This document shows, piece after piece, positions 8,441 through 17,284 of a DNA stretch of 51,763 nt. Under the pieces are notes generated by a model. That model saw only the letters and a list, made by a program, of their open reading frames with translations. It was not told the DNA's origin and did not search any database. The translations under genes were made by a program, and so were the position numbers. The stretch is from Lachnospiraceae bacterium (GTDB lineage: Bacteria > Bacillota > Clostridia > Lachnospirales > Lachnospiraceae). How positions within the stretch are numbered: the stretch's first letter is position 1; each line of letters starts with the position of its first letter. Location: positions 1 through 51,763 of the forward strand of contig JAGBBP010000028.1 in NCBI GenBank assembly GCA_017938405.1, given 5' to 3'.

Positions 8441-9706
8441 ATGATAGCAAAAACACCGCCCATGGGCTGGAACAGCTGGGACTGCTACGGAGCAGCCGTA
8501 ACCGAAGACATTGTACGCGCAAACGCCGATTTTATGGCAAAGCATTTAAAACAATACGGATGGGAATACGTAGTGGTAGACATCCAGTGGTACGAGCCTA
8601 CCGCCGAAAACCACTATTATCACAACTTCACGGAGCTATGCATGGACGAATATTCCCGCCTGATGCCGGCAGTAAACCGTTTTCCGTCCGCAGAAGGCGG
8701 CAAAGGGTTCGCCCCCCTTGCGGAGTATGTACACTCCCTGGGATTAAAATTCGGCATCCACATTATGCGGGGAATTCCCCGTCAGGCTGTGCATCAGAAC
8801 GCACCAATCAAAGGAAGCACCATGACCGCAAGAGAAATTTCCGCCCAAAGCAGTATCTGTGATTGGAATACGGACATGTATGGAGTCAATTGTTCTGTCG
8901 AGGGCGGGCAGGCCTACTATGACAGCCTCTTTGAACTATATGCTTCCTGGGGCGTTGACTTTGTAAAGGTAGACGACATTTGCCGCGGTTATCCGATTGC
9001 GGAAGTAGAAGCCATCGCAAAGGCCATCAAGCACTGTGGCAGAGACATGGTCCTTTCCCTTTCTCCGGGACCGGCCCGTCTTGACATGGCAGAACACATG
9101 AAGCTGCATGCCAATATGTGGCGCATTACCGATGACTTCTGGGACCGTTGGGACCTGCTTTACAATATGTTCGAGCGCGCGGAAAAGTGGTGCATCCACT
9201 CCGGCGTTACCAAAACCCACGGCCATTGGCCGGATGCGGATATGCTCCCGATCGGGCCGATTAATCAGGTATACGGCAGGGAAAACCGCACAAAATTTAC
9301 CGAAGACGAACAACGCACTATGCTGACCCTCTGGTGCATTCTGCGTTCCCCGCTGATGATCGGCGGCGACATGACCGGCTTTGACGATTTTACCATGAGC
9401 CTGTTAAATAATCCTGAACTGATCGAAGTCTTACAGCACACCCATTCCGCCCATCCGCTGTTCCGCAAAAAAACAGAAGGCACAGAAACCTGTGCCTGGA
9501 TGACCACCTATGAAAACGGAGACTTTTGCGTAGCCCTCTTTAACCTCGGCGAAACAGAAACCGAGGTCAACGCGGTGCTTCCCTTCGGCGAGGAATACAC
9601 CTGCTACGATATTTGGAACAAGAAAGAATTTACCGTAACGGACGGCTGTATCACTGAGACGCTTCCGAAGCACGGTGCGGCGATGTATAAAGTAACGAAA
9701 AGATAA
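8441..9706 (+). CDS. Alpha-galactosidase, GH27 family
   Basis: Retaining glycosidase that removes terminal alpha-galactosyl (or related) residues. GH27 hallmarks are TPPMGWNSWDCYG at the N-terminus, DFVKVDDICRG (about 176-186) with the nucleophile Asp, and WRITDDFWDRWD (about 225-236) with the acid/base Asp. GGDMTGFDDF and a C-terminal beta domain follow. I start it at 8441 because AAAGGAG lies 8 bases before and the family consensus begins there; an in-frame ATG 22 codons earlier lacks a ribosome site. The product is 421 residues without signal peptide, so it is probably cytoplasmic and acts on imported oligosaccharides. GH27 also includes N-acetylgalactosaminidases and isomalto-dextranases. 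Confidence 0.9.
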   Translation: MIAKTPPMGWNSWDCYGAAVTEDIVRANADFMAKHLKQYGWEYVVVDIQWYEPTAENHYYHNFTELCMDEYSRLMPAVNRFPSAEGGKGFAPLAEYVHSLGLKFGIHIMRGIPRQAVHQNAPIKGSTMTAREISAQSSICDWNTDMYGVNCSVEGGQAYYDSLFELYASWGVDFVKVDDICRGYPIAEVEAIAKAIKHCGRDMVLSLSPGPARLDMAEHMKLHANMWRITDDFWDRWDLLYNMFERAEKWCIHSGVTKTHGHWPDADMLPIGPINQVYGRENRTKFTEDEQRTMLTLWCILRSPLMIGGDMTGFDDFTMSLLNNPELIEVLQHTHSAHPLFRKKTEGTETCAWMTTYENGDFCVALFNLGETETEVNAVLPFGEEYTCYDIWNKKEFTVTDGCITETLPKHGAAMYKVTKR

Positions 9707-9720
9707 TCACAAAAACAAGA

Positions 9721-9761
9721 GCGGGGCAGCGCATTCCCATGCGACAGTCCCGCCTTTCTTT
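9721..9761. terminator. Bidirectional terminator between the alpha-galactosidase and pyrophosphatase genes
   Basis: GCGGG (9721-9725) pairs with CCCGC (9749-9753), with an inner GCGCAT/ATGCG stem. T-rich sequence follows on both strands (CTTTCTTTCC on +, CTCTTGTTTTTG on minus). It ends the two convergent genes. Confidence 0.75.
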
Positions 9762-9764
9762 CCT

Positions 9765-11417
9765 TTACATCTGCTCCGCTGCCCGGATGAGTTCCGGCAC
9801 CAGCTGCTTCTTCCGGGATACTACCCCCGGCAGTTCGATACTGCCGTCAACCCCCGCATGACCGTACAGCACTTCCAAAAGAGTTTCCGCGTCTTCTCCC
9901 GCATAGAGCAATGTCGTGGATTCCTTTACAATGTCCGTCAACATAAAGAATACCATATCCACCTGCTGGTTTTCGCGAAACTGCGGAAGACCCGGCTTAA
10001 TCCGTTTTCCGATCATGTTCAGCTCCTCCGGATTCAAAGACGTGATCTGGCTGATACCAAAAGTCACATCCTCGTTAGAGAACTTTTTAAAATCCTGGAA
10101 AAAAATCTCTTCCTCAGACTTATTCCGAAGGTCGCTTCCCGCTAAAAACATTTCGTTTGCATAAACTTCCACATCAATTCCCGCGATTTTTGCCAAGTAC
10201 TCCGCTGCCGCTTTATCCGCCGGGGTACAGGTCGGAGAACGAAACATCAACGTATCGGAAAGAATGGCCGAGCATAACAGACCCGCAACAGTCTCCGAAA
10301 TCTCTATCTGATTTTCCTGATACATTTGAAAAATAATGGTGGCTGTACAACCTAAGGGCTGATTTCGGAAAAACACCGGAGACATGGTCTCCATGGTCCC
10401 CAGACGATGGTGGTCAATAATCTCCAATATCTCCGTATTCTCCACGCCGTCCGCTGCCTGGCTCTTTTCGTTGTGGTCCACCAAAATCACCTGTTTTTTC
10501 TTCATATCCAATAAATTTCTTCGGGAAATCATACCGCGGTACTTGCCCTTTGTATCAAAAATCGGAAAGTCACGGGTACGCTTCTTGGTCATGACCTCAC
10601 GGATTTCCTCCACAAAATCCGTGGTACGGAAACTATCGATTTTTTCTTTAATCATGAAATATTCCACCGGCATACTCTGATTAATGAGACGCGCCACCGT
10701 GTACGTATCGTGAGGCGTGGAAAGCACGGTACAGCCCTTTTCTTCCGCCAATTTACGTATCGTCAGGGATACATTTGCCCCCTCACAAATAATAATACAG
10801 GCCGCATGCATTTCAATGGCACATAATTGGGTTTCATAACGGTTTCCGGTAATGACCAAATCATGCTCCGCAATATACCCTTCCATCAAGTCCGGATTTG
10901 CCGCCGCAACCAGCACCTTCCCCGCATCAAACAAGGCATTCTCATCTCCCACCAAAAGCTCCGCATCCAAAGTATCCATAATATTTCGATAAGAGGTCTT
11001 CGCCTTAGATAAAATACTGCTGTCATACACATCCATGTAGGAGGTGGCGATATCGCCGATGGTAATCAGGCCTTCCAGATACCCGTTCTTCGTAATCGGC
11101 AGGGTGACCACATTCTTTTCCTTCATAAGGGTATAGGCATTTTTCAAAGAAATACTACCGGCCACTCCCTCGATTTCACGAATCTGGATATCCTTTACCT
11201 GCGTCCCCACATCCTCTACCAGTTCCGGCACATCGGTTTTAAAATAATTCAAAACGAAACGGGTCTCGGCATTAATCCCACCGGCCCGGCGCGGCACATA
11301 CAAATCGGATTTGCTCAGCTTATTCTTTAATTCCGCATAGGCAATGGCAGAACAAACAGAGTCGGTATCCGGATTCTTATGACCGATTACGGTAATCTTC
11401 CTTTTATGTGTTGTCAT
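9765..11417 (-). CDS. ppaC: Manganese-dependent inorganic pyrophosphatase with CBS and DRTGG domains
   Basis: Family II pyrophosphatase (DHH/DHHA2) that hydrolyses PPi to 2 Pi in the cytoplasm. Motifs are GHKNPDTDSVCSAIAY near the N-terminus and DHNEKSQ and DHHRLG in the middle, binding the metals; the DHHA2 part ends the protein with KPGLPQFRENQQVDM. Between the N-terminal metal motif and DHN lies a regulatory insert of CBS pair plus DRTGG, which in characterised members binds adenine nucleotides and diadenosine polyphosphates. The 550-residue length matches this subtype. The start at 11417 has AAAGGAGAG upstream; the longer frame is leader. The promoter is at 11469-11497. Confidence 0.93.
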   Translation of the reverse strand: MTTHKRKITVIGHKNPDTDSVCSAIAYAELKNKLSKSDLYVPRRAGGINAETRFVLNYFKTDVPELVEDVGTQVKDIQIREIEGVAGSISLKNAYTLMKEKNVVTLPITKNGYLEGLITIGDIATSYMDVYDSSILSKAKTSYRNIMDTLDAELLVGDENALFDAGKVLVAAANPDLMEGYIAEHDLVITGNRYETQLCAIEMHAACIIICEGANVSLTIRKLAEEKGCTVLSTPHDTYTVARLINQSMPVEYFMIKEKIDSFRTTDFVEEIREVMTKKRTRDFPIFDTKGKYRGMISRRNLLDMKKKQVILVDHNEKSQAADGVENTEILEIIDHHRLGTMETMSPVFFRNQPLGCTATIIFQMYQENQIEISETVAGLLCSAILSDTLMFRSPTCTPADKAAAEYLAKIAGIDVEVYANEMFLAGSDLRNKSEEEIFFQDFKKFSNEDVTFGISQITSLNPEELNMIGKRIKPGLPQFRENQQVDMVFFMLTDIVKESTTLLYAGEDAETLLEVLYGHAGVDGSIELPGVVSRKKQLVPELIRAAEQM

Positions 11418-11468
11418 AGAGATTCTCTCCTTTCGACGACGTTTATCCGTTTTTCTGAGTTTGAGTTC

Positions 11469-11497
11469 ATTATAGTCCCGGAATCGAACGCCGTCAA
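11469..11497 (-). promoter_or_regulatory. Sigma-A promoter of the pyrophosphatase gene
   Basis: TTGACG (11497-11492), 17-base spacer, TATAAT (11474-11469), about 45 bases before the start codon. Confidence 0.75.
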
Positions 11498-11547
11498 GCA
11501 GGATATCCCCACCCCACAAAATAACCTTTTATATAAAAATCCTTGCA

Positions 11548-11592
11548 TCAATTAGCTTTCTAATTGACTTTCAAATTAAGTTGTTTTATCAT
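11548..11592 (+). promoter_or_regulatory. Promoter and operator-like palindrome for the GH43-esterase operon
   Basis: TTGACT (11564-11569), 17-base spacer, TATCAT (11587-11592). A perfect inverted repeat, TCAATTAG-cttt-CTAATTGA (11548-11567), overlaps the -35. This placement suits a sugar-responsive repressor or activator; no adjacent regulator gene is present. Confidence 0.65.
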
Positions 11593-11670
11593 AGAATCAA
11601 TGGGGTTTGTTTCTGTTTTGAATTCATCCCCGAACTTTAAATTTATGAATTTTTGAGCGGAGGTATTTTT

Positions 11671-13074
11671 ATGGCAAAAGCACTTGGTTTGAATCCGTAC
11701 CTTCCGTCCTGGGAGTACATTCCGGACGGCGAACCGTATGTATTCGACGGCCGTGTCTATGTATACGGCTCCCACGATTACTACAACGGTTATGTATTCT
11801 GTATGGGCGACTATGTCTGCTGGTCCGCGCCGGTGGACGATTTAGGTAACTGGCGTTACGAGGGTGTGATTTACCCGAAGACTTCGGACCCGTTAAACAG
11901 AGACGGTAAGATGTGTCTTTACGCACCGGACGTTACCGTAGGTCCGGACGGCAGATACTATTTGTATTATGTACTGGACCACGCTTCCGTAGTTTCCGTT
12001 GCGGTTTGCGACACTCCGGCAGGCAAGTATGAGTTTTACGGCTATGTTCACTACGCAGACGGTACCCGCCTCGGCGATAAGCAGGGCGATGAGCCGCAGT
12101 TTGATCCGGGTGTTCTGACCGAGGACGGCAAGACCTACCTTTACACCGGTTTCTGCGGCAGAGGTGACAAGAGCAGAAGCGGTTCTCTGGTGACGGTATT
12201 GGATTCCGATATGCTGACGATTTTAGAAGCTCCGAAGTTAGTGGTTCCGGGCTGTATGTACTGTGAGGGCAGCGGCTTTGAAGGACATTCCTTCTTCGAG
12301 GCATCTTCCATCCGTAAAATCGGCGACACCTATTACTTCATCTACTCTTCCGAAGTAATGCACGAGCTGTGCTATGCTACCGCAAAATGCCCGACGGATA
12401 AGTTCACCTACGGCGGCGTTATTGTCAGCAACTGCGATTTACATATCGACACCTACAAGCCGGCAGATATGCCTGCAGCCTACGGTGCCAACAACCACGG
12501 CAGCATTGTGGAGATTAACGGTGAGTGGTACATCTTCTATCACCGCCAGACCAACGGCAGCTGGTATTCCCGCCAGGGCTGTGCAGAAAAGATTACGGTA
12601 CTGCCGGACGGCTCCATTCCGCAGGTAGAGATTACTTCCTGCGGCTTAAACGGCGGCCCGCTTCCGGGCGAGGGTGAATATGCAGGCTACCTTGCTTGTA
12701 ACTTATTCACCGACAAGCCGCGCCCGTTCGTTGGCGGCGAAGGCTTCCCGAAGGTAATGCAGGACGGACGTGACGGCGACGAAGAAATCGGTTATGTGGC
12801 AAACATCAGTAACAGCGCAACCGCAGGTTTCAAATACTTTGACTGTAAAGGTATCAAGCGTTTTGCAATCACCACCCGCGGTTACGGCAACGGCACCTTT
12901 GAAATCAAGACCGCATGGGACGGCGAGGTGCTGGGTTCCGTTACCCTGCAGTACACCAACGTATGGGAGCGTTACGAGGCTGAGGCTAACATCCCGGACG
13001 GCGTAAATGCGATTTATCTTACCTACCGCGGTGGCGGAAACGTAAGCTTGAAATCTTTTGAACTTATAAAGTAA
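11671..13074 (+). CDS. Glycoside hydrolase family 43-type enzyme (arabinosidase/xylosidase-like)
   Basis: Five-bladed beta-propeller glycosidase of the GH43 type, acting on hemicellulose-type oligosaccharides. The propeller spans about 1-310: the N-terminal Asp region WEYIPDGEPYVFDGRVYVYG, CLYAPDVTVGPDGRYYLYY (pKa-modulating Asp) and GHSFFEASSIRKIGDTYY (catalytic Glu). A beta-sandwich, carbohydrate-binding-like domain occupies about 375-467. The ATG at 11671 follows GGAGG; it gives 467 residues. There is no signal peptide, so it is probably intracellular. It is followed after 17 bases by a carboxylesterase, suggesting joint removal of side chains. Exact specificity is unknown. Confidence 0.85.
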   Translation: MAKALGLNPYLPSWEYIPDGEPYVFDGRVYVYGSHDYYNGYVFCMGDYVCWSAPVDDLGNWRYEGVIYPKTSDPLNRDGKMCLYAPDVTVGPDGRYYLYYVLDHASVVSVAVCDTPAGKYEFYGYVHYADGTRLGDKQGDEPQFDPGVLTEDGKTYLYTGFCGRGDKSRSGSLVTVLDSDMLTILEAPKLVVPGCMYCEGSGFEGHSFFEASSIRKIGDTYYFIYSSEVMHELCYATAKCPTDKFTYGGVIVSNCDLHIDTYKPADMPAAYGANNHGSIVEINGEWYIFYHRQTNGSWYSRQGCAEKITVLPDGSIPQVEITSCGLNGGPLPGEGEYAGYLACNLFTDKPRPFVGGEGFPKVMQDGRDGDEEIGYVANISNSATAGFKYFDCKGIKRFAITTRGYGNGTFEIKTAWDGEVLGSVTLQYTNVWERYEAEANIPDGVNAIYLTYRGGGNVSLKSFELIK

Positions 13075-13091
13075 TTAAGGAGGGGTTATTT

Positions 13092-14630
13092 ATGATTCGT
13101 AAGGCAAAAACAGAAAACGGTATTGTGAAGGGTTTACCGGCAGCTGACCCGCGTGTCACCGCATTTAAGGGTATCCCGTTTGCGGCTCCGCCGGTAGGCG
13201 AAAACAGATGGCGTGCGCCGCAGCCGTGTCCGGACTGGGAAGGTGAATTGGAGGCGTATGAATTCGCTCCGATTTCCGTTCAGAACACGCCGGGGCTGGG
13301 CACCGACATCTACTGCAAGGAATGGCACGTAGACCCGGAGATTCCGATGGGCGAAGATTGTCTGTACTTAAATGTATGGACCAACGCAAAGAGCACCGAG
13401 GATAAACTTCCGGTTCTCGTTTGGATTTTCGGCGGCGGTTTCAACTGGGGTTACACCGCAGAGATGGAATTTGACGGCGAACGTTTTGCCCGCAGAGGCG
13501 TTGTTGTGGTTACCGTAAACTATCGTTTGAATTTGTTCGGCTTTTTAGCTCATCCGGACCTTGCTAAGGAACAGCCGGATGCTCCGGCTAACTTCGGTCT
13601 TTTGGACCAGCAGGCCGGTATCAAGTGGGTAAAGAGAAATATTGCAGCCTTCGGCGGCGATCCGGACAACATTACCATTGCAGGTCAGTCCGCAGGCGGC
13701 GGCAGTGTTATGCAGCAGCTGGCTACTCCGCAGAACGAAGGGCTTTTCCAGAAAGCCGTTATTATGAGCGGTGCCATCCGCAGCCCGTATATGGTGCAGA
13801 CTCCGGTTACCTCTCCGATGACCTTCGAGAAGGCACAGGAACAGGGCAAAGGCTTCTTTGATTTCATCGGTGCAAAATCTCTCTCCGAGGCAAGAGCCAT
13901 GGATGCCAGATGGTTATTAGACAAATATGACGAATATGTAGCTACCCACGGACGTATGTTCCCGATTGAAGACGGTGTATTCACCGTAGGAGACCCGATG
14001 AAGCGCATCGCAGCCGGCCAGGCCTTAAATGTACCGATTATGGCAGGTAACACCGCAGACGAGTTCCCGAATACCATCCCGGCGAAGGATGAAGCGGAGT
14101 TGGTTGCAAAGGCAAAGGAAATGTTTGGCGATAAGGCAGAAGAGTTCCTCTCCTTTGCGGAAAGCAAAAAGCAGATTTCCTTTATGGGTCATACCGCTTT
14201 TGCTCCGGTCAGCGGTATCGAATGCTCCGTAAAGAGCCTGTTCTTAGACCGTCAGGAAAACGGAAACTCCAAGGACTGCTACTACTACCGTTTCGATGCG
14301 GATATCCCGGGACCGGATCAGCCGGGTACCTTCCACTCCGTGGATTTGTGGTTCTGGTTTGAGACCCTGGCAAAGTGCTGGAGACCGTTTACCGGCAAGC
14401 ACTACGATGTAGCCCGTCAGATGTGTAACTACATGACCAACTTCATCAAAACCGGCAATCCGAACGGTCTCGATATCGACGGTACCCCGCTTCCGGAATG
14501 GAAAACTTATACCAAGGAACACAACTCCGGTATCGTTTTCGGTAAGGAGAACTGCTACGGTGAGGAAAACTCCGACAGCGCTTATGTGGACTTCTTAATC
14601 GAACGGGTTCGTGATGATTTAAAGAAATAA
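13092..14630 (+). CDS. Type B carboxylesterase
   Basis: Alpha/beta hydrolase of the COesterase family, 512 residues, no signal peptide. Visible elements are FKGIPFAAPPVGENRWRAP at the N-terminus, EDCLYLNVW (about 94-102), the oxyanion FGGGFNWG (about 113-120), the nucleophile elbow GQSAGGG (about 197-203), an acidic residue in GNTADEFP (about 318-325) and the His in FHSVDLWFWFE (about 415-425). It forms an operon with the GH43 enzyme, sharing a promoter and the terminator at 14643. It may deacylate imported xylan- or pectin-derived oligosaccharides; family members also hydrolyse simple esters. Substrate is inference. Confidence 0.87.
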   Translation: MIRKAKTENGIVKGLPAADPRVTAFKGIPFAAPPVGENRWRAPQPCPDWEGELEAYEFAPISVQNTPGLGTDIYCKEWHVDPEIPMGEDCLYLNVWTNAKSTEDKLPVLVWIFGGGFNWGYTAEMEFDGERFARRGVVVVTVNYRLNLFGFLAHPDLAKEQPDAPANFGLLDQQAGIKWVKRNIAAFGGDPDNITIAGQSAGGGSVMQQLATPQNEGLFQKAVIMSGAIRSPYMVQTPVTSPMTFEKAQEQGKGFFDFIGAKSLSEARAMDARWLLDKYDEYVATHGRMFPIEDGVFTVGDPMKRIAAGQALNVPIMAGNTADEFPNTIPAKDEAELVAKAKEMFGDKAEEFLSFAESKKQISFMGHTAFAPVSGIECSVKSLFLDRQENGNSKDCYYYRFDADIPGPDQPGTFHSVDLWFWFETLAKCWRPFTGKHYDVARQMCNYMTNFIKTGNPNGLDIDGTPLPEWKTYTKEHNSGIVFGKENCYGEENSDSAYVDFLIERVRDDLKK

Positions 14631-14642
14631 ACAATATGTATT

Positions 14643-14690
14643 AAAAAAGGCAGAATGCCCGGACTTATCCGGCTTCTGCCTTTTCTCTTC
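14643..14690 (+). terminator. Terminator of the GH43-esterase operon
   Basis: AAAAGGCAGAA (14645-14655) pairs with TTCTGCCTTTT (14674-14684), with an inner CCGGA/TCCGG hairpin, followed by CTCTTCTTTTT. The remaining 14691-14849 shows no gene or clear signal. Confidence 0.85.
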
Positions 14691-14849
14691 TTTTTCTCAC
14701 AATTGTAAGCAATTTGTTCTACTCACATAGAACATTTTATCCGTCCTCGCATTTCCCATATTTTCCCAATTATCATTTCGTACATGAGTTTTTTGACGTC
14801 ATTTACAATTTTTGACAATTTTCTTTCGTCCGTTCTTTCTACGCAAGTC

Positions 14850-15578
14850 TTACGGTTCAAAGCACGGCATCAATTCCAATTTAAACAAATTGTTTCTATG
14901 AAGCCGATCAATCCGTTCCTTTACCGCCTCATCTTCACAGATTCCTTCGCGAATATAGCGATCCAATACCGCATAGGTAAAGCCCAGATTATCTTCGTCG
15001 GTCTTTCCGCAAAGCCCGTCAATCGGCACCTTATCCACCAAATCTGCCGGCAAGCCCAATTCTCTGCCGATGGCTTTCACTTCCGCCACCGTAAAACGGG
15101 ATAGCGGGCTGAAATCCCCTGCGCTGTCACCGTAACGAGTAGCATACCCCACCCAGTCCTCCGACAGATTACAGGTATTGGCCACACGACCGTTTACGCT
15201 CTGACTCACCGCATACAGCACCGCCATACGGATTCGCGGTGGCAAATTCGTCTTTGTCTGGGTAGAGATTTCAATGTCCGGAAGGGCATTCAGTACCCCG
15301 TCCAGCGCGTTTTTAATATTGACTTCATAATTCCGAATCTCCAAAAAATTTACCAACTTCCTTGCCATATCGATATCCGCCTGCACACCGCACGGCATCA
15401 ACACACCGATGACACGGTCCTTTCCCAATGCCTCCACACAAAGGGCCGCCACCACCGAACTGTCCTTTCCGCCGGAAATTCCCACCACCGCATTGCAACC
15501 TTTTCCGTTTACCTCAAACCAGTCGCGAATCCATTGTACGCATCTGTTCTTCATTTCTGCCGCGTTAAACTGATACAT
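14850..15578 (-). CDS. nadE: NH3-dependent NAD+ synthetase
   Basis: Last step of NAD synthesis, amidating nicotinate adenine dinucleotide with ATP and ammonia. The 242-residue protein lacks the glutaminase domain, so it is the ammonia-using form. The P-loop-type VVGISGGKDSSVVAALC (about 32-48) is the N-type ATP pyrophosphatase motif. TCNLSEDWVGYATRYGDSAGDFSPLS (about 155-180) and GLPADLVDKVPIDGLCGKTDEDNLGF are substrate-binding stretches. It is a single gene with a consensus promoter at 15628-15656. Confidence 0.95.
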   Translation of the reverse strand: MYQFNAAEMKNRCVQWIRDWFEVNGKGCNAVVGISGGKDSSVVAALCVEALGKDRVIGVLMPCGVQADIDMARKLVNFLEIRNYEVNIKNALDGVLNALPDIEISTQTKTNLPPRIRMAVLYAVSQSVNGRVANTCNLSEDWVGYATRYGDSAGDFSPLSRFTVAEVKAIGRELGLPADLVDKVPIDGLCGKTDEDNLGFTYAVLDRYIREGICEDEAVKERIDRLHRNNLFKLELMPCFEP

Positions 15579-15627
15579 GTTTTATCTCCTTTAATTTTGA
15601 AAACGAAAACTATATAACTCCTACCAT

Positions 15628-15656
15628 ATTATATAGTGCTTTGCTGCATCTGTCAA
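15628..15656 (-). promoter_or_regulatory. Consensus sigma-A promoter of nadE
   Basis: TTGACA (15656-15651), 17-base spacer, TATAAT (15633-15628). This is an exact match to both hexamers, ending 50 bases before the nadE start. Confidence 0.85.
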
Positions 15657-15690
15657 GGAGTCCGTCGCATTCAGATGCGCGCATCCAACG

Positions 15691-15716
15691 AAAAGAGAGT
15701 GGCTCACACCACTCTC
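15691..15716 (-). terminator. Terminator overlapping the spoVAC stop codon
   Basis: GAGAGTGG (15716-15709 on minus), loop TGTGAG, CCACTCTC, then TTTTCG. The 5' arm encodes the last spoVAC codons. It would end the spoVAA-AC transcript before the nadE promoter. Confidence 0.65.
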
Positions 15717-16210
15717 AACAACTTTAATATCCAGTAAATTACACCTAACCCCCAACTGGTCAGTATTCCGTATAAAATCACCGGTCCGGCTATGGTAAAT
15801 ATTTTACAGCCGATACCGAATACCTGTCCCTCTTTGCTGTACTCGATGGCAGACGCCGCCACGGAATTGGCAAATCCGGTAATCGGTACCACACTGCCGG
15901 CACCTGCATGTTTCGTCAGCTTCTGGTACCAGTTCAGCCCGGTTGTCAAGGCAGATAAAAAGATAAGGGTTATGGTCACATAAAGTGCCGCATCTTCCTT
16001 CGTCGCACCCAGTTTTTGATACAAACCAATGAGTACCTGTCCCAGCGTACAGATTGCACCGCCCACAACAAATGCCCATGCGATGTTCACCCACGGATTG
16101 TGCTTTGGTGTCACCTGCTCCACATACTGATTGTATTTTTGGTCACGCTTTGCGGTATCGGTTTCCTTCACCACCTCATGTATCATACGTTTTCTCTGCT
16201 TATCGTCCAT
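15704..16210 (-). CDS. spoVAC: Stage V sporulation protein AC (SpoVAC)
   Basis: Membrane subunit of the spore dipicolinate channel; in Bacillus SpoVAC behaves as a mechanosensitive channel. The 168 residues have a charged N-terminal cytoplasmic part (1-40) and about four hydrophobic helices. The family signature is GAGSVVPITGFANSVAASAIEYSKEGQVFGIGCK (about 102-135), parallel to SpoVAE at 2603-2962. It lies 17 bases after spoVAB. In Bacillus the next genes would be spoVAD and spoVAE, but here they lie 11 kb away. Confidence 0.93.
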   Translation of the reverse strand: MDDKQRKRMIHEVVKETDTAKRDQKYNQYVEQVTPKHNPWVNIAWAFVVGGAICTLGQVLIGLYQKLGATKEDAALYVTITLIFLSALTTGLNWYQKLTKHAGAGSVVPITGFANSVAASAIEYSKEGQVFGIGCKIFTIAGPVILYGILTSWGLGVIYWILKLLRVV

Positions 16211-16227
16211 TTTCGTCTACATCCTTT

Positions 16228-16656
16228 CTATTTTCCCGCCCCCAGAATCAATTCATACCAGGCACCGAAACCTTTCCCCAAGGCAAAGGCAACCACAAGA
16301 TACGGCATTCCCACTTTTAATTTAATCCGCCTTGTCATAACCGGAAATACATTTACCACTTCCGCTAATGCTGCCGCAAGACACCCCACAAAAACACCGG
16401 TAAATACTCCGCACATTGAGCGGAATATTACCCCCAGCGGAATCTGCCACTGAAAGAAATCAACCCCGTTCGCTAACGTCACTCCTACAATGGCAATGGT
16501 CTCGTATAGCATCAGATACTTTGCGGTCTTTGTTCCCGCTGCCAGTCTGGTCACCACCCCCACCGTTGTAATAAACGCAAACAAACCGGCAGCCACCGCG
16601 GTTCCGAAAAAAATTCCGCACACATAATACAACACTGTCAAAAGACCGTCAGACAT
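16228..16656 (-). CDS. spoVAB: Stage V sporulation protein AB (SpoVAB)
   Basis: Integral membrane SpoVA subunit with four to five hydrophobic segments, including GLFAFITTVGVVTRLA and GVDFFQWQIPLGVIFRSMCGVFTGVFVG. I choose the internal ATG at 16656 (MSDGLLTVLYY), giving 142 residues, because family members begin just before the first helix. The longer frame to 16683 would add a charged decapeptide. Both starts overlap the end of spoVAA (stop at 16649), so translation is probably coupled. The role within the channel is not well defined. Confidence 0.88.
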   Translation of the reverse strand: MSDGLLTVLYYVCGIFFGTAVAAGLFAFITTVGVVTRLAAGTKTAKYLMLYETIAIVGVTLANGVDFFQWQIPLGVIFRSMCGVFTGVFVGCLAAALAEVVNVFPVMTRRIKLKVGMPYLVVAFALGKGFGAWYELILGAGK

Positions 16657-17284
16657 TCTCCTTTTTCCCCTCTCTGGTGGCATTTTCGATAATGGTGGAA
16701 TTCACATCCTTTTCGTACTGCCGCATCTGCACCTGAAGCGGTGTCGGGTCGCTGTCGATTTTCTTACGCAAAAAATGATTAAAAAACAGAACAATTCCCA
16801 ACGGAAGTCCCAGACTGTATCCGATTTCCAGTTCTCCCGGCCCGGTCCGTTCTGTCCCTTCCGTCAACCGGTAAATCATCGGAAAAATTTCATTTACAGC
16901 GGCATCCTTATTAAAAGAAACGATGGTAAACGCCGAACCGAAAAACACCGCCACTGCAACAAACAGCGTTTTCGCCCATTCCGACACTTTCGTAAATTTT
17001 CCTTGTTTCTCCGGTTTATATTCCACAATAAAATCCGGCTCTCCCACCGGATTTACTGTAATCTCCGGAAATTCTTGTCCGATTAACCGAATGACTTTCA
17101 GCACGGAAAAGGCCTGCTTCTCTTTTTGTTCTTTGGGAAACCGATATAAAACAAGTCCGCCGACCTTCTGATTCATCGTCGCGTCGGTGGATGTAATGCT
17201 CGCCACATCGGATAGTTTCACCGTAGGATCTTTTATCAGAACACTTTGATCAAACTGCAAAAACATCGTTACTTGTTTTGACAT
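16649..17284 (-). CDS. spoVAA: Stage V sporulation protein AA (SpoVAA)
   Basis: SpoVA subunit with a soluble N-terminal half (about 1-105) and two membrane helices in the C-terminal half (LFVAVAVFFGSAFTIVSF and YSLGLPLGIVLFFNHF). The ATG at 17284 (MSKQVTMFLQFDQSV), giving 211 residues, follows AGGGGGAACG and matches family length; the six-codon longer frame is disfavoured. The start overlaps the 3' end of the small membrane protein gene by 16 bases. A sigma-G-like promoter precedes this group at 17486-17515. Confidence 0.88.
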   Translation of the reverse strand: MSKQVTMFLQFDQSVLIKDPTVKLSDVASITSTDATMNQKVGGLVLYRFPKEQKEKQAFSVLKVIRLIGQEFPEITVNPVGEPDFIVEYKPEKQGKFTKVSEWAKTLFVAVAVFFGSAFTIVSFNKDAAVNEIFPMIYRLTEGTERTGPGELEIGYSLGLPLGIVLFFNHFLRKKIDSDPTPLQVQMRQYEKDVNSTIIENATREGKKENV

